DNA of 64,000 nucleotides from Halpernia humi (GCF_900108025.1 NZ_FNUS01000007.1:124001-188000), one strand, 5' to 3'; shown: positions 45,003 to 55,213, counted from the first letter of the stretch. Program-made: numbers and translations. Notes: generated from the letters alone by a model not told the origin.

Positions 45003-45389
45003 CTACAATTTTTCCAAATTATCCGTTAATGCATTAATAAAATTTTGAAGCGGTTTTTCTACCATCATTTTTATAAACGGATTAAAATCGCCTTCAAACA
45101 ACAACTGAACTTGTGTTTTTCCTTCTTCGGCATCTTCCATATTTCCCGTTAAAGAAAAATCTAAACTAGAACTAGCAGATTTTAAAACCACCTGATTGGC
45201 CAAAACTTCATCTATTTTCAGGGCAATTTCTGGCATTCCTTTTAAACTAAATTTAAAACCATCTTCTCGTGCTTCAAAATTCTGGAGAGATTCTGGCATC
45301 AAATGTCTATAATCTTCCGGATTTTTCAACATTGCTACCAAATCTTCGCGAGATTTATTTACTAATATTTTCCTTCCTTCTAAATTCAT
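45003..45389 (-). CDS. SRPBCC-fold protein
   Basis: A 128-residue protein with a START-like (SRPBCC) pattern: VNKSREDLVAMLKNPEDYRHLMPESLQNFEAREDGFKFSLKG in the first half, and a C-terminal helix FIKMMVEKPLQNFINALTDNLEKL. No signal peptide. It is divergent from the NUDIX gene with only 35 nt between start codons, so the two share a promoter region. Ligand and role are unknown. Confidence 0.7.
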   Translation of the reverse strand: MNLEGRKILVNKSREDLVAMLKNPEDYRHLMPESLQNFEAREDGFKFSLKGMPEIALKIDEVLANQVVLKSASSSLDFSLTGNMEDAEEGKTQVQLLFEGDFNPFIKMMVEKPLQNFINALTDNLEKL

Positions 45390-45395
45390 TTTTTA

Positions 45396-45403
45396 TATTT
45401 TTG
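45396..45403 (+). promoter_or_regulatory. -7 box upstream of the NUDIX gene
   Basis: TATTTTTG matches TANNTTTG, 21 nt before the start codon, in the 35-nt gap to the divergent SRPBCC gene. Confidence 0.5.
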
Positions 45404-45424
45404 TATTAAATTAAAGCCTTACAA

Positions 45425-46036
45425 ATGTATAAAGTTTTTGTGAATGAAAAAAAATTAAGTTTAACACAAACGCCCGAATTAAACGTAAAGCATATTAAAT
45501 TTGATGGCTCACACAGTTTAGAAATGGCGACCGAATTTTTAGAAAATACGGCCTTAAAAACCGTGAACATTTATGGTGAAAATTTAGATGAAATTTGGTT
45601 GCATTTCAAAAAATTATTTCGCGAAATAGAAGCGTCTGGAGGAATAGTTTACAACCCAAAAAATGAAATATTATTTATCCATCGGCTCGGAAAATGGGAT
45701 TTGCCTAAAGGAAAATTAGAAGAAGGGGAATCTATTGCAGAAAACGCCATACGTGAAGTGGAAGAAGAAACAGGCTTAACAGGCTTGATTTTAGACCAAT
45801 TCATCAACCAAACTTATCATGTTTACACGGAGCGAAATGGCGAAAAAATTTTAAAAAAAACAAATTGGTTTAAAATGTTTTATAATGGAAATGAAATGCC
45901 AATGCCACAAATTGAAGAAGGCATAAACGAAGTTTCTTGGAAAAATACTGCTCAAATAAGCCAAGACGTTTTACCAAAAACTTTTCAAAATATTAAATTA
46001 ATTTTACAGGAAGTAGAAAAATTAAAGCACTTCTAG
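45425..46036 (+). CDS. NUDIX hydrolase
   Basis: A 203-residue pyrophosphohydrolase with an intact Nudix box: GKLEEGESIAENAIREVEEE, followed by TGL, near residues 98-120 (Gx5Ex7REVxEExG). About 75 N-terminal residues precede the domain and may help substrate choice; the natural substrate is unknown. Its end overlaps the convergent murF end by 15 nt, which might produce antisense effects. Nudix proteins of this shape in Bacteroidetes are often listed as ADP-ribose-type hydrolases, but I cannot assign that here. Confidence 0.85.
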   Translation: MYKVFVNEKKLSLTQTPELNVKHIKFDGSHSLEMATEFLENTALKTVNIYGENLDEIWLHFKKLFREIEASGGIVYNPKNEILFIHRLGKWDLPKGKLEEGESIAENAIREVEEETGLTGLILDQFINQTYHVYTERNGEKILKKTNWFKMFYNGNEMPMPQIEEGINEVSWKNTAQISQDVLPKTFQNIKLILQEVEKLKHF

Positions 46037-47290
46037 CACTTTTTCCAAAGCAATGCCGCGCGACGCTTTAAGTAAAATATTTTTAGTTTCTATAGGATTT
46101 TTTAGAAGTTCTGCCATTAAATCTTGCGTGGAAGCGAAACTATTTTCTGGTGAAACTGCCATAAAATGAGAGCCTACACAAATTATTTTATCAAAATTTA
46201 GACTTTTTGCTAATTTTAGCAATTCCCAATGTTCAATTTCACTTTCGGTTCCCAACTCTAGCATATCGCCAATTATTATGGTTTTTGAACCTTCAAACTG
46301 GCTGAAATTTTTCAATGATTCTGCCATAGAACTTGGGTTTGCGTTGTAAGTATCCAAAACCAAAGTTTTACCATTTCGCTCCATAATTTGGCTGCGCATA
46401 TTGGTTGGTTTGTAATTTTCGAGCGCAAGTTTAATTGCATCAATCGGAACGCCAAATTCTAAGCCCAAAGTAACGGCTGCGGAAAGATTGGTGAAATTAT
46501 AATCACCGGTTAGATTAGACAGGATTTCTTGATTTTTATATTTTAGACCAACTAAAGTATTTTTTCTCAGCAAATCAAAATAATACTTACTTTGATCGGT
46601 TCCAAAGGTAATTTTCGACGGATAATTTTTGGTTTTTTCTACTTGAATTGGATCATTTTCATTAACCAAAATAGTTTGATTATTTTCAATTAAAAAATTA
46701 TAAAGTTCAGATTTACCTTTAATAACACCTTGCACACCACCAAAACCTTCTAAATGCGCTTTTCCAAAATTTGTGATATAGCCAATATTTGGTTGAGAAA
46801 TAGTACAGAGAAATTCTATTTCTTTTTGATGATTTGCGCCCATTTCTATAACGGCTAATTCGTGAAAATCCTTTATTGAAAGAATACTAAGTGGAACACC
46901 AATGTGATTATTTAGATTTCCAAAGGTATATTGCACTTTAAATTTTTGCGATAAAACGGCGTGTATTAATTCTTTAGAAGTGGTTTTGCCATTGCTTCCA
47001 GTTAAGCCAATTATTGGAATCTTTAGTTGTGCTCTGTGATGGATGGCGAGTTGTTGCAAAAATACCAAAGTAGAAGGCACGTAAAAAATGTTGTTTCCTT
47101 CATTCTCAAAAGATTTATCTTCTACAATAACAGCCGATGCGCCCATTTCTATTGCAGTTTCAGCTTGTTTTGCAGCATTGAAACTTTCACCTGAAAAGGC
47201 GAAAAATATATCATTTTTTTCAATTTTTCGGCTGTCTATTGAGATTTTGTTTGACTTTAAAAAAAATTCGTAAAATTGTTTAATATTCAT
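46022..47290 (-). CDS. murF: UDP-N-acetylmuramoyl-tripeptide--D-alanyl-D-alanine ligase
   Basis: Adds D-Ala-D-Ala to the peptidoglycan precursor. The 422-residue Mur ligase has the substrate-binding start SRKIEKNDIFFAFSGE (about 20-35) and the ATP loop IGLTGSNGKTTSKELIHAVL (about 95-114). The magnesium site GNLNNHIGVPLSIL and the C-terminal VLDTYNANPSSMAESLKNF complete the family plan. Slightly shorter than the enterobacterial protein (452). It ends in a 15-nt convergent overlap with the NUDIX gene. Confidence 0.93.
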   Translation of the reverse strand: MNIKQFYEFFLKSNKISIDSRKIEKNDIFFAFSGESFNAAKQAETAIEMGASAVIVEDKSFENEGNNIFYVPSTLVFLQQLAIHHRAQLKIPIIGLTGSNGKTTSKELIHAVLSQKFKVQYTFGNLNNHIGVPLSILSIKDFHELAVIEMGANHQKEIEFLCTISQPNIGYITNFGKAHLEGFGGVQGVIKGKSELYNFLIENNQTILVNENDPIQVEKTKNYPSKITFGTDQSKYYFDLLRKNTLVGLKYKNQEILSNLTGDYNFTNLSAAVTLGLEFGVPIDAIKLALENYKPTNMRSQIMERNGKTLVLDTYNANPSSMAESLKNFSQFEGSKTIIIGDMLELGTESEIEHWELLKLAKSLNFDKIICVGSHFMAVSPENSFASTQDLMAELLKNPIETKNILLKASRGIALEKVLEVL

Positions 47291-47325
47291 AAAAAATTAT
47301 TTCTAAAAAAATACTGCTTAAAAAT

Positions 47326-47364
47326 AAAAAAACTTAAGCAAAATTTTTACTTAAGTTTTTAAAA
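47326..47364 (-). terminator. terminator after the outer-membrane barrel gene
   Basis: AACTTAAG (47331-47338) and CTTAAGTT (47350-47357) pair. The flanks are poly-A and poly-T, so the hairpin can stop transcription in either direction; here it follows the minus-strand barrel gene. Confidence 0.65.
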
Positions 47365-47392
47365 TTAAATATTTAAAATCTTGGCTTAAAAA

Positions 47393-48058
47393 CTATTGGA
47401 AAATATAACTCAAACCAACACTTAAGATCTGCTGAGATTTTTTCTTACTACCACCAGCAAGACCGTTGGCAATATCTATTGGTGAATTTTTTAGATCTGG
47501 GTAAGCATTAGATAAACCAATGTCATATTTAACTGATAATTCTAATTGTCTTTTGTAGCTGTATCCTAAACCAACTCCCAAGTTAAAATTAAACGAACCC
47601 GCCTTGCCATAAGTATCTTTTTCATAATCTGGGTTCACAGCATTTTTTACATTTTGCGCAATTAAAAAATCAAATCTCGGACCTCCAAAAGCGAAAAATT
47701 CACTTTCAGCTTCGGAGAAATAGCCTTTAAAATTTATAGGAACACTAATATAGTTACAGATATACATCGCATCATACCCTTTACTTGGTTTATCTTTATA
47801 ATATTTATCCTTTCCAGACTCTCCTGCAGCAACGTATAGCACTTCTGGTTGAATATAAAATTGATTATTATCGTCCACAGGAATTAGGGCTAAAACTCCA
47901 GCATAAAAAGCATAACGGGGTCCTGAAGGATTATGCGCATTTTGCACGCGAGAATAATTGGGACCTGCTGTAATACCGTATCTCGTGCTGCTAAAATCAA
48001 TCTGCGCTGATAAAAGTGTTGCAGCAAGAATAGCGCTTAAAGTTAATAATTTTTTCAT
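47393..48058 (-). CDS. outer-membrane beta-barrel protein (porin family)
   Basis: A 221-residue exported barrel with a signal peptide (MKKLLTLSAILAATLLSAQ) and repeating amphipathic strands. It starts RYGITAGPNYSRVQ and ends QQILSVGLSYIFQ, with the C-terminal aromatic typical of barrels. It follows sucD by 16 nt and is probably in the same transcript, although the functional link is unclear. The PorT-like or OmpX-like class is plausible. Function unknown. Confidence 0.78.
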   Translation of the reverse strand: MKKLLTLSAILAATLLSAQIDFSSTRYGITAGPNYSRVQNAHNPSGPRYAFYAGVLALIPVDDNNQFYIQPEVLYVAAGESGKDKYYKDKPSKGYDAMYICNYISVPINFKGYFSEAESEFFAFGGPRFDFLIAQNVKNAVNPDYEKDTYGKAGSFNFNLGVGLGYSYKRQLELSVKYDIGLSNAYPDLKNSPIDIANGLAGGSKKKSQQILSVGLSYIFQ

Positions 48059-48074
48059 ATTTGTGATTTTAATG

Positions 48075-48947
48075 TTATGCTAAAACTTTGGCAACTGTTT
48101 TACCGATATCTGCAGGAGAATCTACCACATGAATTCCATTTTTTCTCATAATTTCCATTTTGGCTTGCGCAGTATCATCTTCACCGCCAACGATTGCACC
48201 TGCGTGCCCCATCGTTCTACCTTTTGGTGCGGTTTGGCCAGCAATAAAACCAACTACTGGTTTTTTAGAACCGCTTGCTGAATACCATTTTGCAGCTTCT
48301 GCTTCTAAGTTTCCGCCAATTTCGCCAATCATAACAACGGCTTCAGTTTCTGGATCGTTGATAAACATTTCTATCGCTTCTTTTGTAGTTGTTCCGATAA
48401 TTGGATCGCCGCCAATTCCGATTGCTGTAGAAACACCAAAACCTGCTTTCACCACTTGATCTGCAGCTTCATAAGTTAACGTTCCAGATTTTGAAACGAT
48501 ACCCACTTTTCCTTTTTTGAAAACGAAACCTGGCATAATACCAATTTTTGCTTCGTCAGAGGTAATAATTCCTGGGCAATTTGGCCCGATTAAACGGCAA
48601 TCTTTATTAGAAATATAATTTTTTACTTTCACCATATCTTCCACCGGGATTCCTTCAGTGATGCAAACAATTACTTTAATTCCTGCTTCTGCTGCTTCCA
48701 TTATGGCATCTGCTGCAAATGCTGGCGGAACAAAAATTATACTTACATTAGCGTGTGCTTTTTCTACGGCTTCAGCTACGGTATTAAAAACTGGTTTTCC
48801 CAAATGTTCGGATCCGCCTTTTCCGGGCGTAACGCCGCCAACGACGTTGGTGCCATAATCAATCATTTGTCCGGCATGAAATGTTCCTTCATTTCCCGTG
48901 AAACCTTGCACAATTACTTTAGAATCTTTGTTTACTAATATTGACAT
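48075..48947 (-). CDS. sucD: succinyl-CoA ligase subunit alpha
   Basis: Phosphohistidine-bearing subunit of succinyl-CoA synthetase, tricarboxylic acid cycle. The 290 residues include the CoA-binding loop [23 protein letters not shown] (about 9-31), GPNCPGIIT, and the active-site histidine in [13 protein letters not shown] near residue 248. It has a -7 box at 48989-48996 on the minus strand (TAAATTTG). The partner beta subunit is not in the window. Confidence 0.96.
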   Translation of the reverse strand: MSILVNKDSKVIVQGFTGNEGTFHAGQMIDYGTNVVGGVTPGKGGSEHLGKPVFNTVAEAVEKAHANVSIIFVPPAFAADAIMEAAEAGIKVIVCITEGIPVEDMVKVKNYISNKDCRLIGPNCPGIITSDEAKIGIMPGFVFKKGKVGIVSKSGTLTYEAADQVVKAGFGVSTAIGIGGDPIIGTTTKEAIEMFINDPETEAVVMIGEIGGNLEAEAAKWYSASGSKKPVVGFIAGQTAPKGRTMGHAGAIVGGEDDTAQAKMEIMRKNGIHVVDSPADIGKTVAKVLA

Positions 48948-48988
48948 TTTTTAATTTTTATATTTTTTAGTTTTAAAATCAATTTTCA

Positions 48989-48996
48989 CAAATTTA
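48989..48996 (-). promoter_or_regulatory. -7 box of sucD
   Basis: TAAATTTG on the minus strand, 42 nt upstream of the start codon. Confidence 0.5.
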
Positions 48997-49031
48997 ATTA
49001 ATAATAACCGAAAGTAAAATATTAGAAGGTT

Positions 49032-49937
49032 TTATTTTAAATTCTTTAGTTTTATTTCTTTTTTTAAATAATCTCGAAATTCTTCCGCCAATTGGCCGAA
49101 ATAGGTTTTGCCACCTTCTAAATCTTTATTCACGCCTGTTTTCCCTAAAATTATTGCGCCTTTGCCTACTCTTTTCCCCGAAGCCATCGCGACTTGCCCC
49201 CAAATGGTGACATCTTCTTCAATAGTGCAGCAACCTGCAATGAGAACTCCTGAAGCCACTAAAGTTCTTTCGCCGAGCACAGTATCGTGCCCAATTTGAA
49301 TTAGGTTATCGAGTTTTGAACCTTTTTTTATAATGGTAGAATCTGTTACGCCACGATCGATGCAGCAATTATTTCCAATTTCGACGTTGTCTTCTAAAAT
49401 AACGTTTCCAACAGAAATCATCCTATCATATTCTCCGTTTAATTTTCTATAATAAAAGGCATCTCCACCCAAAACTGTGTTGGATTGAATGATGCAATTG
49501 TCGCCAATTTGCGTTCTATCTCCCAAAACTACGTTTGGATAAATAGTGCAGTTATTTCCGATTTTTACATCATTACCGATTACTACGCTTTTGTGGATGT
49601 GTGTATTTTCGCCGACTTCAAAATTATGAAGTTCTTTTAAGAAAGGATTTGGCGAGGTGAAATGGGTATTTATTAAATTAAAATCCCGAAACGGATCATC
49701 CGATATTAAAAGTGCTTTTCCTTCGGGCGCTTCAACTTTTTTATCTATTAAAATGATAGTTGCGTCTGAATTTAACGCTTTATCGTAATATTTTGGGTGG
49801 TTTACAAATACAATTTCGCCGGCTTTTACTCGGTGAATTTCATTAGAACCAAAAACAGGAAAATCTTCTGCGCCGACAAATTCTGCGTGAATTAATTCTG
49901 CAATGGATTTTAAAGTTTGAGGTTTGTTGAAAGTCAT
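49032..49937 (-). CDS. LpxD-like acyltransferase paralogue with left-handed beta-helix
   Basis: A 301-residue protein with an N-terminal ligand domain (residues 1-100) and a hexapeptide-repeat beta-helix (about 105-280) with IGNNCTIYPNVVLGDRTQIGDN. The catalytic-type histidine is kept in NLIQIGHDTVLGERT, as in LpxD. It is the second LpxD-type gene in the window, shorter than the canonical copy at 52893-53924 by about 40 residues. It may acylate a different sugar nucleotide or lipid A intermediate. A repeat-containing gap separates it from efp. Confidence 0.8.
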   Translation of the reverse strand: MTFNKPQTLKSIAELIHAEFVGAEDFPVFGSNEIHRVKAGEIVFVNHPKYYDKALNSDATIILIDKKVEAPEGKALLISDDPFRDFNLINTHFTSPNPFLKELHNFEVGENTHIHKSVVIGNDVKIGNNCTIYPNVVLGDRTQIGDNCIIQSNTVLGGDAFYYRKLNGEYDRMISVGNVILEDNVEIGNNCCIDRGVTDSTIIKKGSKLDNLIQIGHDTVLGERTLVASGVLIAGCCTIEEDVTIWGQVAMASGKRVGKGAIILGKTGVNKDLEGGKTYFGQLAEEFRDYLKKEIKLKNLK

Positions 49938-49991
49938 TTTTTGCAGTATAAGATTAAACTTACGATAAATTTTGTTTTTTGTAGTATTTGC

Positions 49992-50058
49992 AGCCCGACT
50001 TGAGTGGAGCTCTCCGCCGCGGCGAAAGCGGGAACGGAAGGCGGAAATGTCTGCCCAA
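49992..50058 (+). repeat. dispersed imperfect palindrome, family D, upstream of the LpxD paralogue
   Basis: Starts GCCCGACTTGAGTGGAGC and contains CGCCGCGGCG at 50015-50024. It then reads AAAGCGGGAACGGAAGGCGG and ends GCCCAAAAG. It is the same family as the repeat between trpB and trpA. It sits in the 172-nt gap between efp and the LpxD paralogue, whose minus-strand promoter must lie on the other side. Confidence 0.65.
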
Positions 50059-50109
50059 AAGAGTTTAGACTACTTCCAACAAATTGTTTCTGTTCTCTCG
50101 CAATGACTT

Positions 50110-50673
50110 TTATTTTACACGTTCCAAGTAACTACCATCTTCCGTATTTACTTTTATTTTGTCGCCTGGCTCTATAAATAAGGGTACATTTACCGTTGCA
50201 CCAGTTTCTAATACGGCTCTTTTCAAAGCGTTGGTTGCGGTATTTCCTTTAATGCCTGGGTCGGCTTCTGTTACTTCTAAATATACAGTTGGCGGGATTT
50301 CAGCGGAAAGTGGAGACTCATCTGCTTCTTTTAAAATGATGGTTACTTCTTCCCCGGCTTTCATAAACTGAGAATTTTCGATCATGGATTTATCAATATA
50401 AATCTGCGAATAATCGTCATTATTCATAAAGTGAAAACCGTTTTCGTCATCATAGAGATATTGAAATTTTCTGGTGATTACTTTTACCTCATCAATTTTA
50501 TTGCCTGCAGAAAATGTATTTTCAAGAACTTTTCCGTTGGTTACACTTTTTAATTTTGTGCGCACAAATGCTGGACCTTTACCTGGTTTTACGTGCAAAA
50601 ATTCTATTACTTTGAATATGTCATTGTTAAATTCAATGCAAAGACCTTTTCTAATATCGCCGCTTGTTGCCAT
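50110..50673 (-). CDS. efp: elongation factor P
   Basis: Rescues ribosomes stalled at polyproline. The 187-residue three-domain protein has the tRNA-contacting loop VKPGKGPAFVRTKLK (about 28-42) with the lysine that may be modified (K32), and the C-terminal GAEVNVPLF-like strand (GATVNVPLFIEPGDKIKVNT). It follows lpxA by 34 nt on the minus strand, in the usual Bacteroidetes cluster with lipid A genes. Confidence 0.95.
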   Translation of the reverse strand: MATSGDIRKGLCIEFNNDIFKVIEFLHVKPGKGPAFVRTKLKSVTNGKVLENTFSAGNKIDEVKVITRKFQYLYDDENGFHFMNNDDYSQIYIDKSMIENSQFMKAGEEVTIILKEADESPLSAEIPPTVYLEVTEADPGIKGNTATNALKRAVLETGATVNVPLFIEPGDKIKVNTEDGSYLERVK

Positions 50674-50707
50674 TTATTTTTTTTAATATTTTATTTAATT
50701 TTTCAAT

Positions 50708-51496
50708 TTATTCTTTACCGCTTCCGTATCCTTTTACAATTCCGCGAGGTGAATTTTGTATAAATGTTAGAATTTCATCGCGTTCCAAAGTTGGAAGCAT
50801 TTCTTTTTCTATATAACTCACGGCTTGTGAAACATTAAGTTTCATTTGGAATATGGCGCGATAAATTTTTTGAATCTCGAAGATTTTCTCGTTGCTATAG
50901 CCTCTTCTTCTTAGGCCGACAGAATTAATTCCTGCGTAAGAAATTGGAACTCTTCCAACTTTTACGTAAGGTGGAATATCTTTTCTAATGAGTGAGCCAC
51001 CAGAAATCATGGCATGTTTACCTATTTTGCCGAATTGTTGTATTGCAGAAAGTCCTCCCATAATTACAAAATCACCAATTTCTACGTGTCCTGCTATTCC
51101 ACAGCCATTTGCAATAATAACGTTATCACCAATTAGACAATCGTGCGCAACATGAGAAGTAGCCATTATAAGGCAATTTTTTCCTAGTTTGGTGTAGCCC
51201 AAGGCTTTGGTACCGCGGTTTACGGTTACACATTCTCTTAATGTAGTTCCATCACCAATTATGACTTGTGTGATTTCACCATCAAATTTTAGATCTTGTG
51301 GAACTGCAGAAATAACAGTTCCGGGAAAAATTTTGCAATTTTTGCCAATTCTAGCACCATCCATTATGGTGACATTCGGCCCTATCCAAGTACCATCACC
51401 AATTTCTACATCTGGCGCAATGCTTGTGAAAGGTTCTACTACAACATTTTTACCAATTTTTGCTCTTTTATCTACAACTGCTAATTGATGGATCAT
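50708..51496 (-). CDS. lpxA: UDP-N-acetylglucosamine acyltransferase
   Basis: First step of lipid A synthesis, transferring a 3-hydroxyacyl chain to UDP-GlcNAc. The 262-residue protein starts IHQLAVVDKRAKIGKNVVVEPF with hexapeptide repeats through about residue 180. The catalytic histidine is in MATSHVAHDCLIGDNV (near 122), and the C-terminus is a helical domain. It starts 6 nt after the LpxC/FabZ gene. Confidence 0.95.
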   Translation of the reverse strand: MIHQLAVVDKRAKIGKNVVVEPFTSIAPDVEIGDGTWIGPNVTIMDGARIGKNCKIFPGTVISAVPQDLKFDGEITQVIIGDGTTLRECVTVNRGTKALGYTKLGKNCLIMATSHVAHDCLIGDNVIIANGCGIAGHVEIGDFVIMGGLSAIQQFGKIGKHAMISGGSLIRKDIPPYVKVGRVPISYAGINSVGLRRRGYSNEKIFEIQKIYRAIFQMKLNVSQAVSYIEKEMLPTLERDEILTFIQNSPRGIVKGYGSGKE

Positions 51497-51502
51497 AGGC
51501 TT

Positions 51503-52900
51503 TTAATCTTGTTTCATTTTGGCAACTTGCGCCATTAGTTCTGCTTCTACAACTACGCTGTCTCCTACATACCCATAACCTTGCATGTGAACAATGCCGC
51601 GTCTAATAGGTTCTAACAATTCGATTTTAAAAATAATAGTGTCACCTGGAACTACTTTTTTCTTAAATTTTACTTTATCAATTTTAATAAAATAAGTAGA
51701 ATAATTTTCGGGGTCTGGCACGCTCGCTAAAACTAAAATCCCTGCTGCTTGCGCCATTGCTTCTACTTGCAGAACACCTGGCATAACTGGTTCTTTTGGA
51801 AAATGCCCTTGAAAGAAAGGTTCATTCATGGAGACATTTTTCAAACCAACAACATGATTATCCGATAACTCTAAAATTTTATCAATTAATAAGAATGGCG
51901 GCCTGTGCGGCAATAAGCGCATAATTCCGTTAATATCAAAAACAGGAGGTTTCGTTAAATCAAAATCTGGAACGTTCTTCTTTTTTTGAAGTCTCCATTG
52001 CCTAAAAAGTTTTCTTGCAAACTGAGTATTAACGTGATGCCCTGGCTTATTGGCAATTACTTTTCCTTTAATTTTAACACCAACTAAAGCTAAATCTCCC
52101 ACAACATCTAAAAGTTTGTGTCTTGCGGCTTCATTTGGGTGATTTAATGTTAAATTATCTAAAATTCCATTTGGTCGGATGGCAATTTTATCTTTTCCAA
52201 ATGCTTTTTTAAGTTTTTCTGTGGTTTCTGGCGTTAATTCTTTATCAACATAAACAATTGCATTGCTGATGTCTCCGCCTTTAATTAAACCGTTATCTAA
52301 AAGCATTTCTAATTCGTGCAAAAAGCTGAAAGTCCTTGCATTTGCGACTTCATCTTTAAATTCAGAAATATCCTTTATTGAAGCATTTTGAGTTCCTAAA
52401 ACTTTGGTACCAAAATCCACCATTGTTGTAACTTCATAATGATCGGATGGAATAATTGTAATTTCGGAGCCAGTTTGCGCATCTACATAACTCAAAACTT
52501 CTTTTACCACCAAGTATTCTCGATCCACACTTTGCTCTACTACGCCTACTTTTTCTATGGCTTCCACAAAAAACTTTGAGGAGCCATCCATAATTGGTGG
52601 TTCGGCATTGTTCATTTCTATATAGCAGTTGTCTACATCCATACCGACTAAAGCAGCAAGTATATGTTCACAAGTATGAATTTTAACGCCCAATTTCTCT
52701 AAAGTGGTGCCTCTATCAGTTGTGGTAACATAAGTAACATCGGCCTCAACTTGTGGGTTGCCTTCCAAATCTGTACGGACAAAGACAAAACCTGTGTTTT
52801 CTTTGGCAGGTTTTAGATTAACGTTCACTTCTTTTCCTGTATGCAAACCAATGCCAGAAAGTGTAACTTCTTCGTTTATGGTTTTTTGCTTATCACTCAT
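51503..52900 (-). CDS. lpxC-fabZ: bifunctional LpxC deacetylase / FabZ dehydratase
   Basis: A fusion of two lipid enzymes, 465 residues, standard in Bacteroidetes. The N-terminal half (1-300) is the LpxC zinc deacetylase: [11 protein letters not shown], the metal-binding [10 protein letters not shown] (about 77-86), and [15 protein letters not shown]. The C-terminal half (about 315-465) is a hot-dog-fold beta-hydroxyacyl-ACP dehydratase with [12 protein letters not shown] and the catalytic [23 protein letters not shown]. Its start overlaps the lpxD end by 8 nt, and lpxA follows by 6 nt. Confidence 0.96.
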   Translation of the reverse strand: MSDKQKTINEEVTLSGIGLHTGKEVNVNLKPAKENTGFVFVRTDLEGNPQVEADVTYVTTTDRGTTLEKLGVKIHTCEHILAALVGMDVDNCYIEMNNAEPPIMDGSSKFFVEAIEKVGVVEQSVDREYLVVKEVLSYVDAQTGSEITIIPSDHYEVTTMVDFGTKVLGTQNASIKDISEFKDEVANARTFSFLHELEMLLDNGLIKGGDISNAIVYVDKELTPETTEKLKKAFGKDKIAIRPNGILDNLTLNHPNEAARHKLLDVVGDLALVGVKIKGKVIANKPGHHVNTQFARKLFRQWRLQKKKNVPDFDLTKPPVFDINGIMRLLPHRPPFLLIDKILELSDNHVVGLKNVSMNEPFFQGHFPKEPVMPGVLQVEAMAQAAGILVLASVPDPENYSTYFIKIDKVKFKKKVVPGDTIIFKIELLEPIRRGIVHMQGYGYVGDSVVVEAELMAQVAKMKQD

Positions 52901-53924
52901 TCGTACTATCTTTTGAGTTTTTTTCTAATTTATTTATTCTTTCTACAATATCTGCAAAATTTCTAAAATGCACATAATTTCTTCTGTATTCTCCGGCGTT
53001 CATTGAAGGTGATCCGTATAAAACTTCACCATCTTTCACATTGCTAATAATTCCGCTTTGTGCTTGTATTTTTACTTGATTGCCTATTTTTACATGTCCT
53101 ACAATTCCAACTTGTCCGCCAATCATATTCCAATCCCCGACTGTAGAAGAGCCAGCAATGCCCGTTTGCGAAGCAATCACATTATGCTTTCCAATTTTCA
53201 CATTATGTGCAATCTGAATTAAATTATCAATTTTTGTTCCTTCACCAATAAGCGTAGGACCAATTGTTCCGCGATCTATACTGCAATTTGAACCAATTTC
53301 TACATTATTTTCAATAATAACATTTCCCAGTTGTGGTATTTTCTCAAAACCTTTTTCTGTAGGCTGAAAACCAAATCCATCGGAACCAATTACTGTATTG
53401 GAATGAACGATACAATTGTCGCCAAGCACGCAATAATCATAAATTCTTGCACCACTATATATTTTACAATTTTTACCAATTTTAACATTTTTACCTACAA
53501 AAACTTGCGGATAAATTTGTGTAGAATCGCCAATAATTGCTTTTTCTGAAATGTAGGTATGAGCACCAATAAAAATATCGCTGCCCAATTTTACAGTTTG
53601 ATGAATGGTTGATCCTTCTTCGATGCCAGATTTTTTAGATTGCATTTCTTGGTACAAATTCATTAAAATTTGAAATGAAAGATAGGCGTTTTCAACTGAA
53701 ATTATCGTGGGTTTGTATGATTGTTCTTTCAGTAAATGTTCTGATACAATTAGTACAGAACATAGTGAATTTTGTAAATAATCGGAAAATTTTTCTTGTG
53801 CCACAAAAGATAGATGTCCTTCTACCCCATTTTCTATAGGTGAGACACCATTTATACCGGCGTTTTCATCTCCTATAATTTTGCCGCCAATAATGCCTGC
53901 GATTTGCGCTGCTGTAAATTCCAT
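52893..53924 (-). CDS. lpxD: UDP-3-O-acylglucosamine N-acyltransferase
   Basis: Adds the second acyl chain in lipid A assembly. The 343-residue protein has the N-terminal uridine-binding domain (1-100) and a beta-helix of hexapeptide repeats. The catalytic histidine is in [15 protein letters not shown] near residue 238, and a C-terminal helix completes the fold. I prefer the ATG at 53924 ([14 protein letters not shown]) over one 9 nt upstream. The end overlaps LpxC/FabZ. Confidence 0.94.
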   Translation of the reverse strand: MEFTAAQIAGIIGGKIIGDENAGINGVSPIENGVEGHLSFVAQEKFSDYLQNSLCSVLIVSEHLLKEQSYKPTIISVENAYLSFQILMNLYQEMQSKKSGIEEGSTIHQTVKLGSDIFIGAHTYISEKAIIGDSTQIYPQVFVGKNVKIGKNCKIYSGARIYDYCVLGDNCIVHSNTVIGSDGFGFQPTEKGFEKIPQLGNVIIENNVEIGSNCSIDRGTIGPTLIGEGTKIDNLIQIAHNVKIGKHNVIASQTGIAGSSTVGDWNMIGGQVGIVGHVKIGNQVKIQAQSGIISNVKDGEVLYGSPSMNAGEYRRNYVHFRNFADIVERINKLEKNSKDSTNE

Positions 53925-53981
53925 ATCCTGCAAAGATAATAAAAAACTCTTTTATTGAAATATTTAATGAATCCAAAATTA

Positions 53982-55196
53982 TTATCCAATTTCTCGTGGG
54001 AAATATAGAATATATTTGGTCTTCGCTTGTGAGATTGATGAAGACAAAATTTGATTTTCAGATTCTTCTAATTTTACTTTTTTTCCATCTTTATTAAGCA
54101 AATAAATAGACTGATTTTCAGCATCATAAGGCAATAAAATTCTTTTTATTGTACCTAGCATTTCGTGGCCATTTTCTATTTTAAAATATTGATTTGCTTT
54201 TCTAATTTTTTCATTAATAAATTCTTCTGAAAACGGTTTGGAAGAAATTATTGTTTTAGGAAAATTTCTCTCGATAATAGATTTACAATAGTAAGACAAT
54301 AAAAAATCTGGAGATTTGGTCCAAATTTTTATACTTAAAAAAACGTCATAGTCATCAAGTTCGGTGAATCTTGCAATGTCATCCTTACTTGTTTTTGAAA
54401 GTGGATTTCTATTCAGAAAATATTTTAAATTTTCTGAAGCTGGTAAATCGATGCCTTCGGAAGATAAATATTTTGCCCGCTCTAGAATTTTAACTAAAAA
54501 ATGTTCTGCCAAAGAAGCCGTTTTATGAAAATAAACCTGCCAATACATAAACATTCTGGCCGTGAGATAATTTTCAACAGAATAGATACCTTTTGCGTCT
54601 ATCACCAATTCATCCTCAGAAACATTCATCATAGAAATAATGCGCTGTGTATTTATATTTCCTTCAGATACGCCAGAAAAAAAACTATCTCTTTTTAAAT
54701 AGTCTAGCCGATCAACGTCAATCTGCGAAGAAATTAATTGATTAAAAAATTTACGTGGATATTTCCCTTGAAACATTTCAATTGCAGTAGTCAGTTCGCC
54801 ATTAAACTCTTCATTCAACTGTTGCATAAGTAACAAAGACAATTTCTCGTGGTGCCAATCTTCAATTAAAATATTTTCTAACGCGTGAGAAAACGGCCCG
54901 TGACCAATATCGTGTAATAAAATCGCTAAAAGTGCAGATTTTTCTTCCTCCTTGGAAATTTTAACACCTTTAAGTTTTAAATTTTCGAGCGCTGTAAACA
55001 TCAAATGCATCGCACCTAAAGCGTGGTGAAATCTCGTATGTGTAGCGCCGGGAAAAATTAAATTTAATAAACCAGTTTGCGAAATTCGCCTTAAGCGCTG
55101 AAAAATAAGATGTTCGATTACATCAAATAAAATCTCGTATGGAATTTTTATAAAACCATGAACCGGATCATTTATTATTTTTAATTTATTGGTCAT
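53982..55196 (-). CDS. HD-domain phosphohydrolase
   Basis: A 404-residue metal-dependent phosphohydrolase of the dNTP triphosphohydrolase-like HD group. The HD metal residues are in TRFHHALGAMHL, ILLHDIGHGPFSHALE and DVDRLDYLKRDSF, the last typical of SAMHD1-like relatives. Predicted to hydrolyse a nucleotide, the exact substrate unknown. I start at 55196 because a TAAATTTG box (minus strand, 55214-55221) puts the transcription start near the alternative ATG at 55208. It heads the run of genes lpxD, lpxC/fabZ, lpxA, efp. Confidence 0.87.
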   Translation of the reverse strand: MTNKLKIINDPVHGFIKIPYEILFDVIEHLIFQRLRRISQTGLLNLIFPGATHTRFHHALGAMHLMFTALENLKLKGVKISKEEEKSALLAILLHDIGHGPFSHALENILIEDWHHEKLSLLLMQQLNEEFNGELTTAIEMFQGKYPRKFFNQLISSQIDVDRLDYLKRDSFFSGVSEGNINTQRIISMMNVSEDELVIDAKGIYSVENYLTARMFMYWQVYFHKTASLAEHFLVKILERAKYLSSEGIDLPASENLKYFLNRNPLSKTSKDDIARFTELDDYDVFLSIKIWTKSPDFLLSYYCKSIIERNFPKTIISSKPFSEEFINEKIRKANQYFKIENGHEMLGTIKRILLPYDAENQSIYLLNKDGKKVKLEESENQILSSSISQAKTKYILYFPREIG

Positions 55197-55213
55197 TTCA
55201 ATTTTCATTAAGG

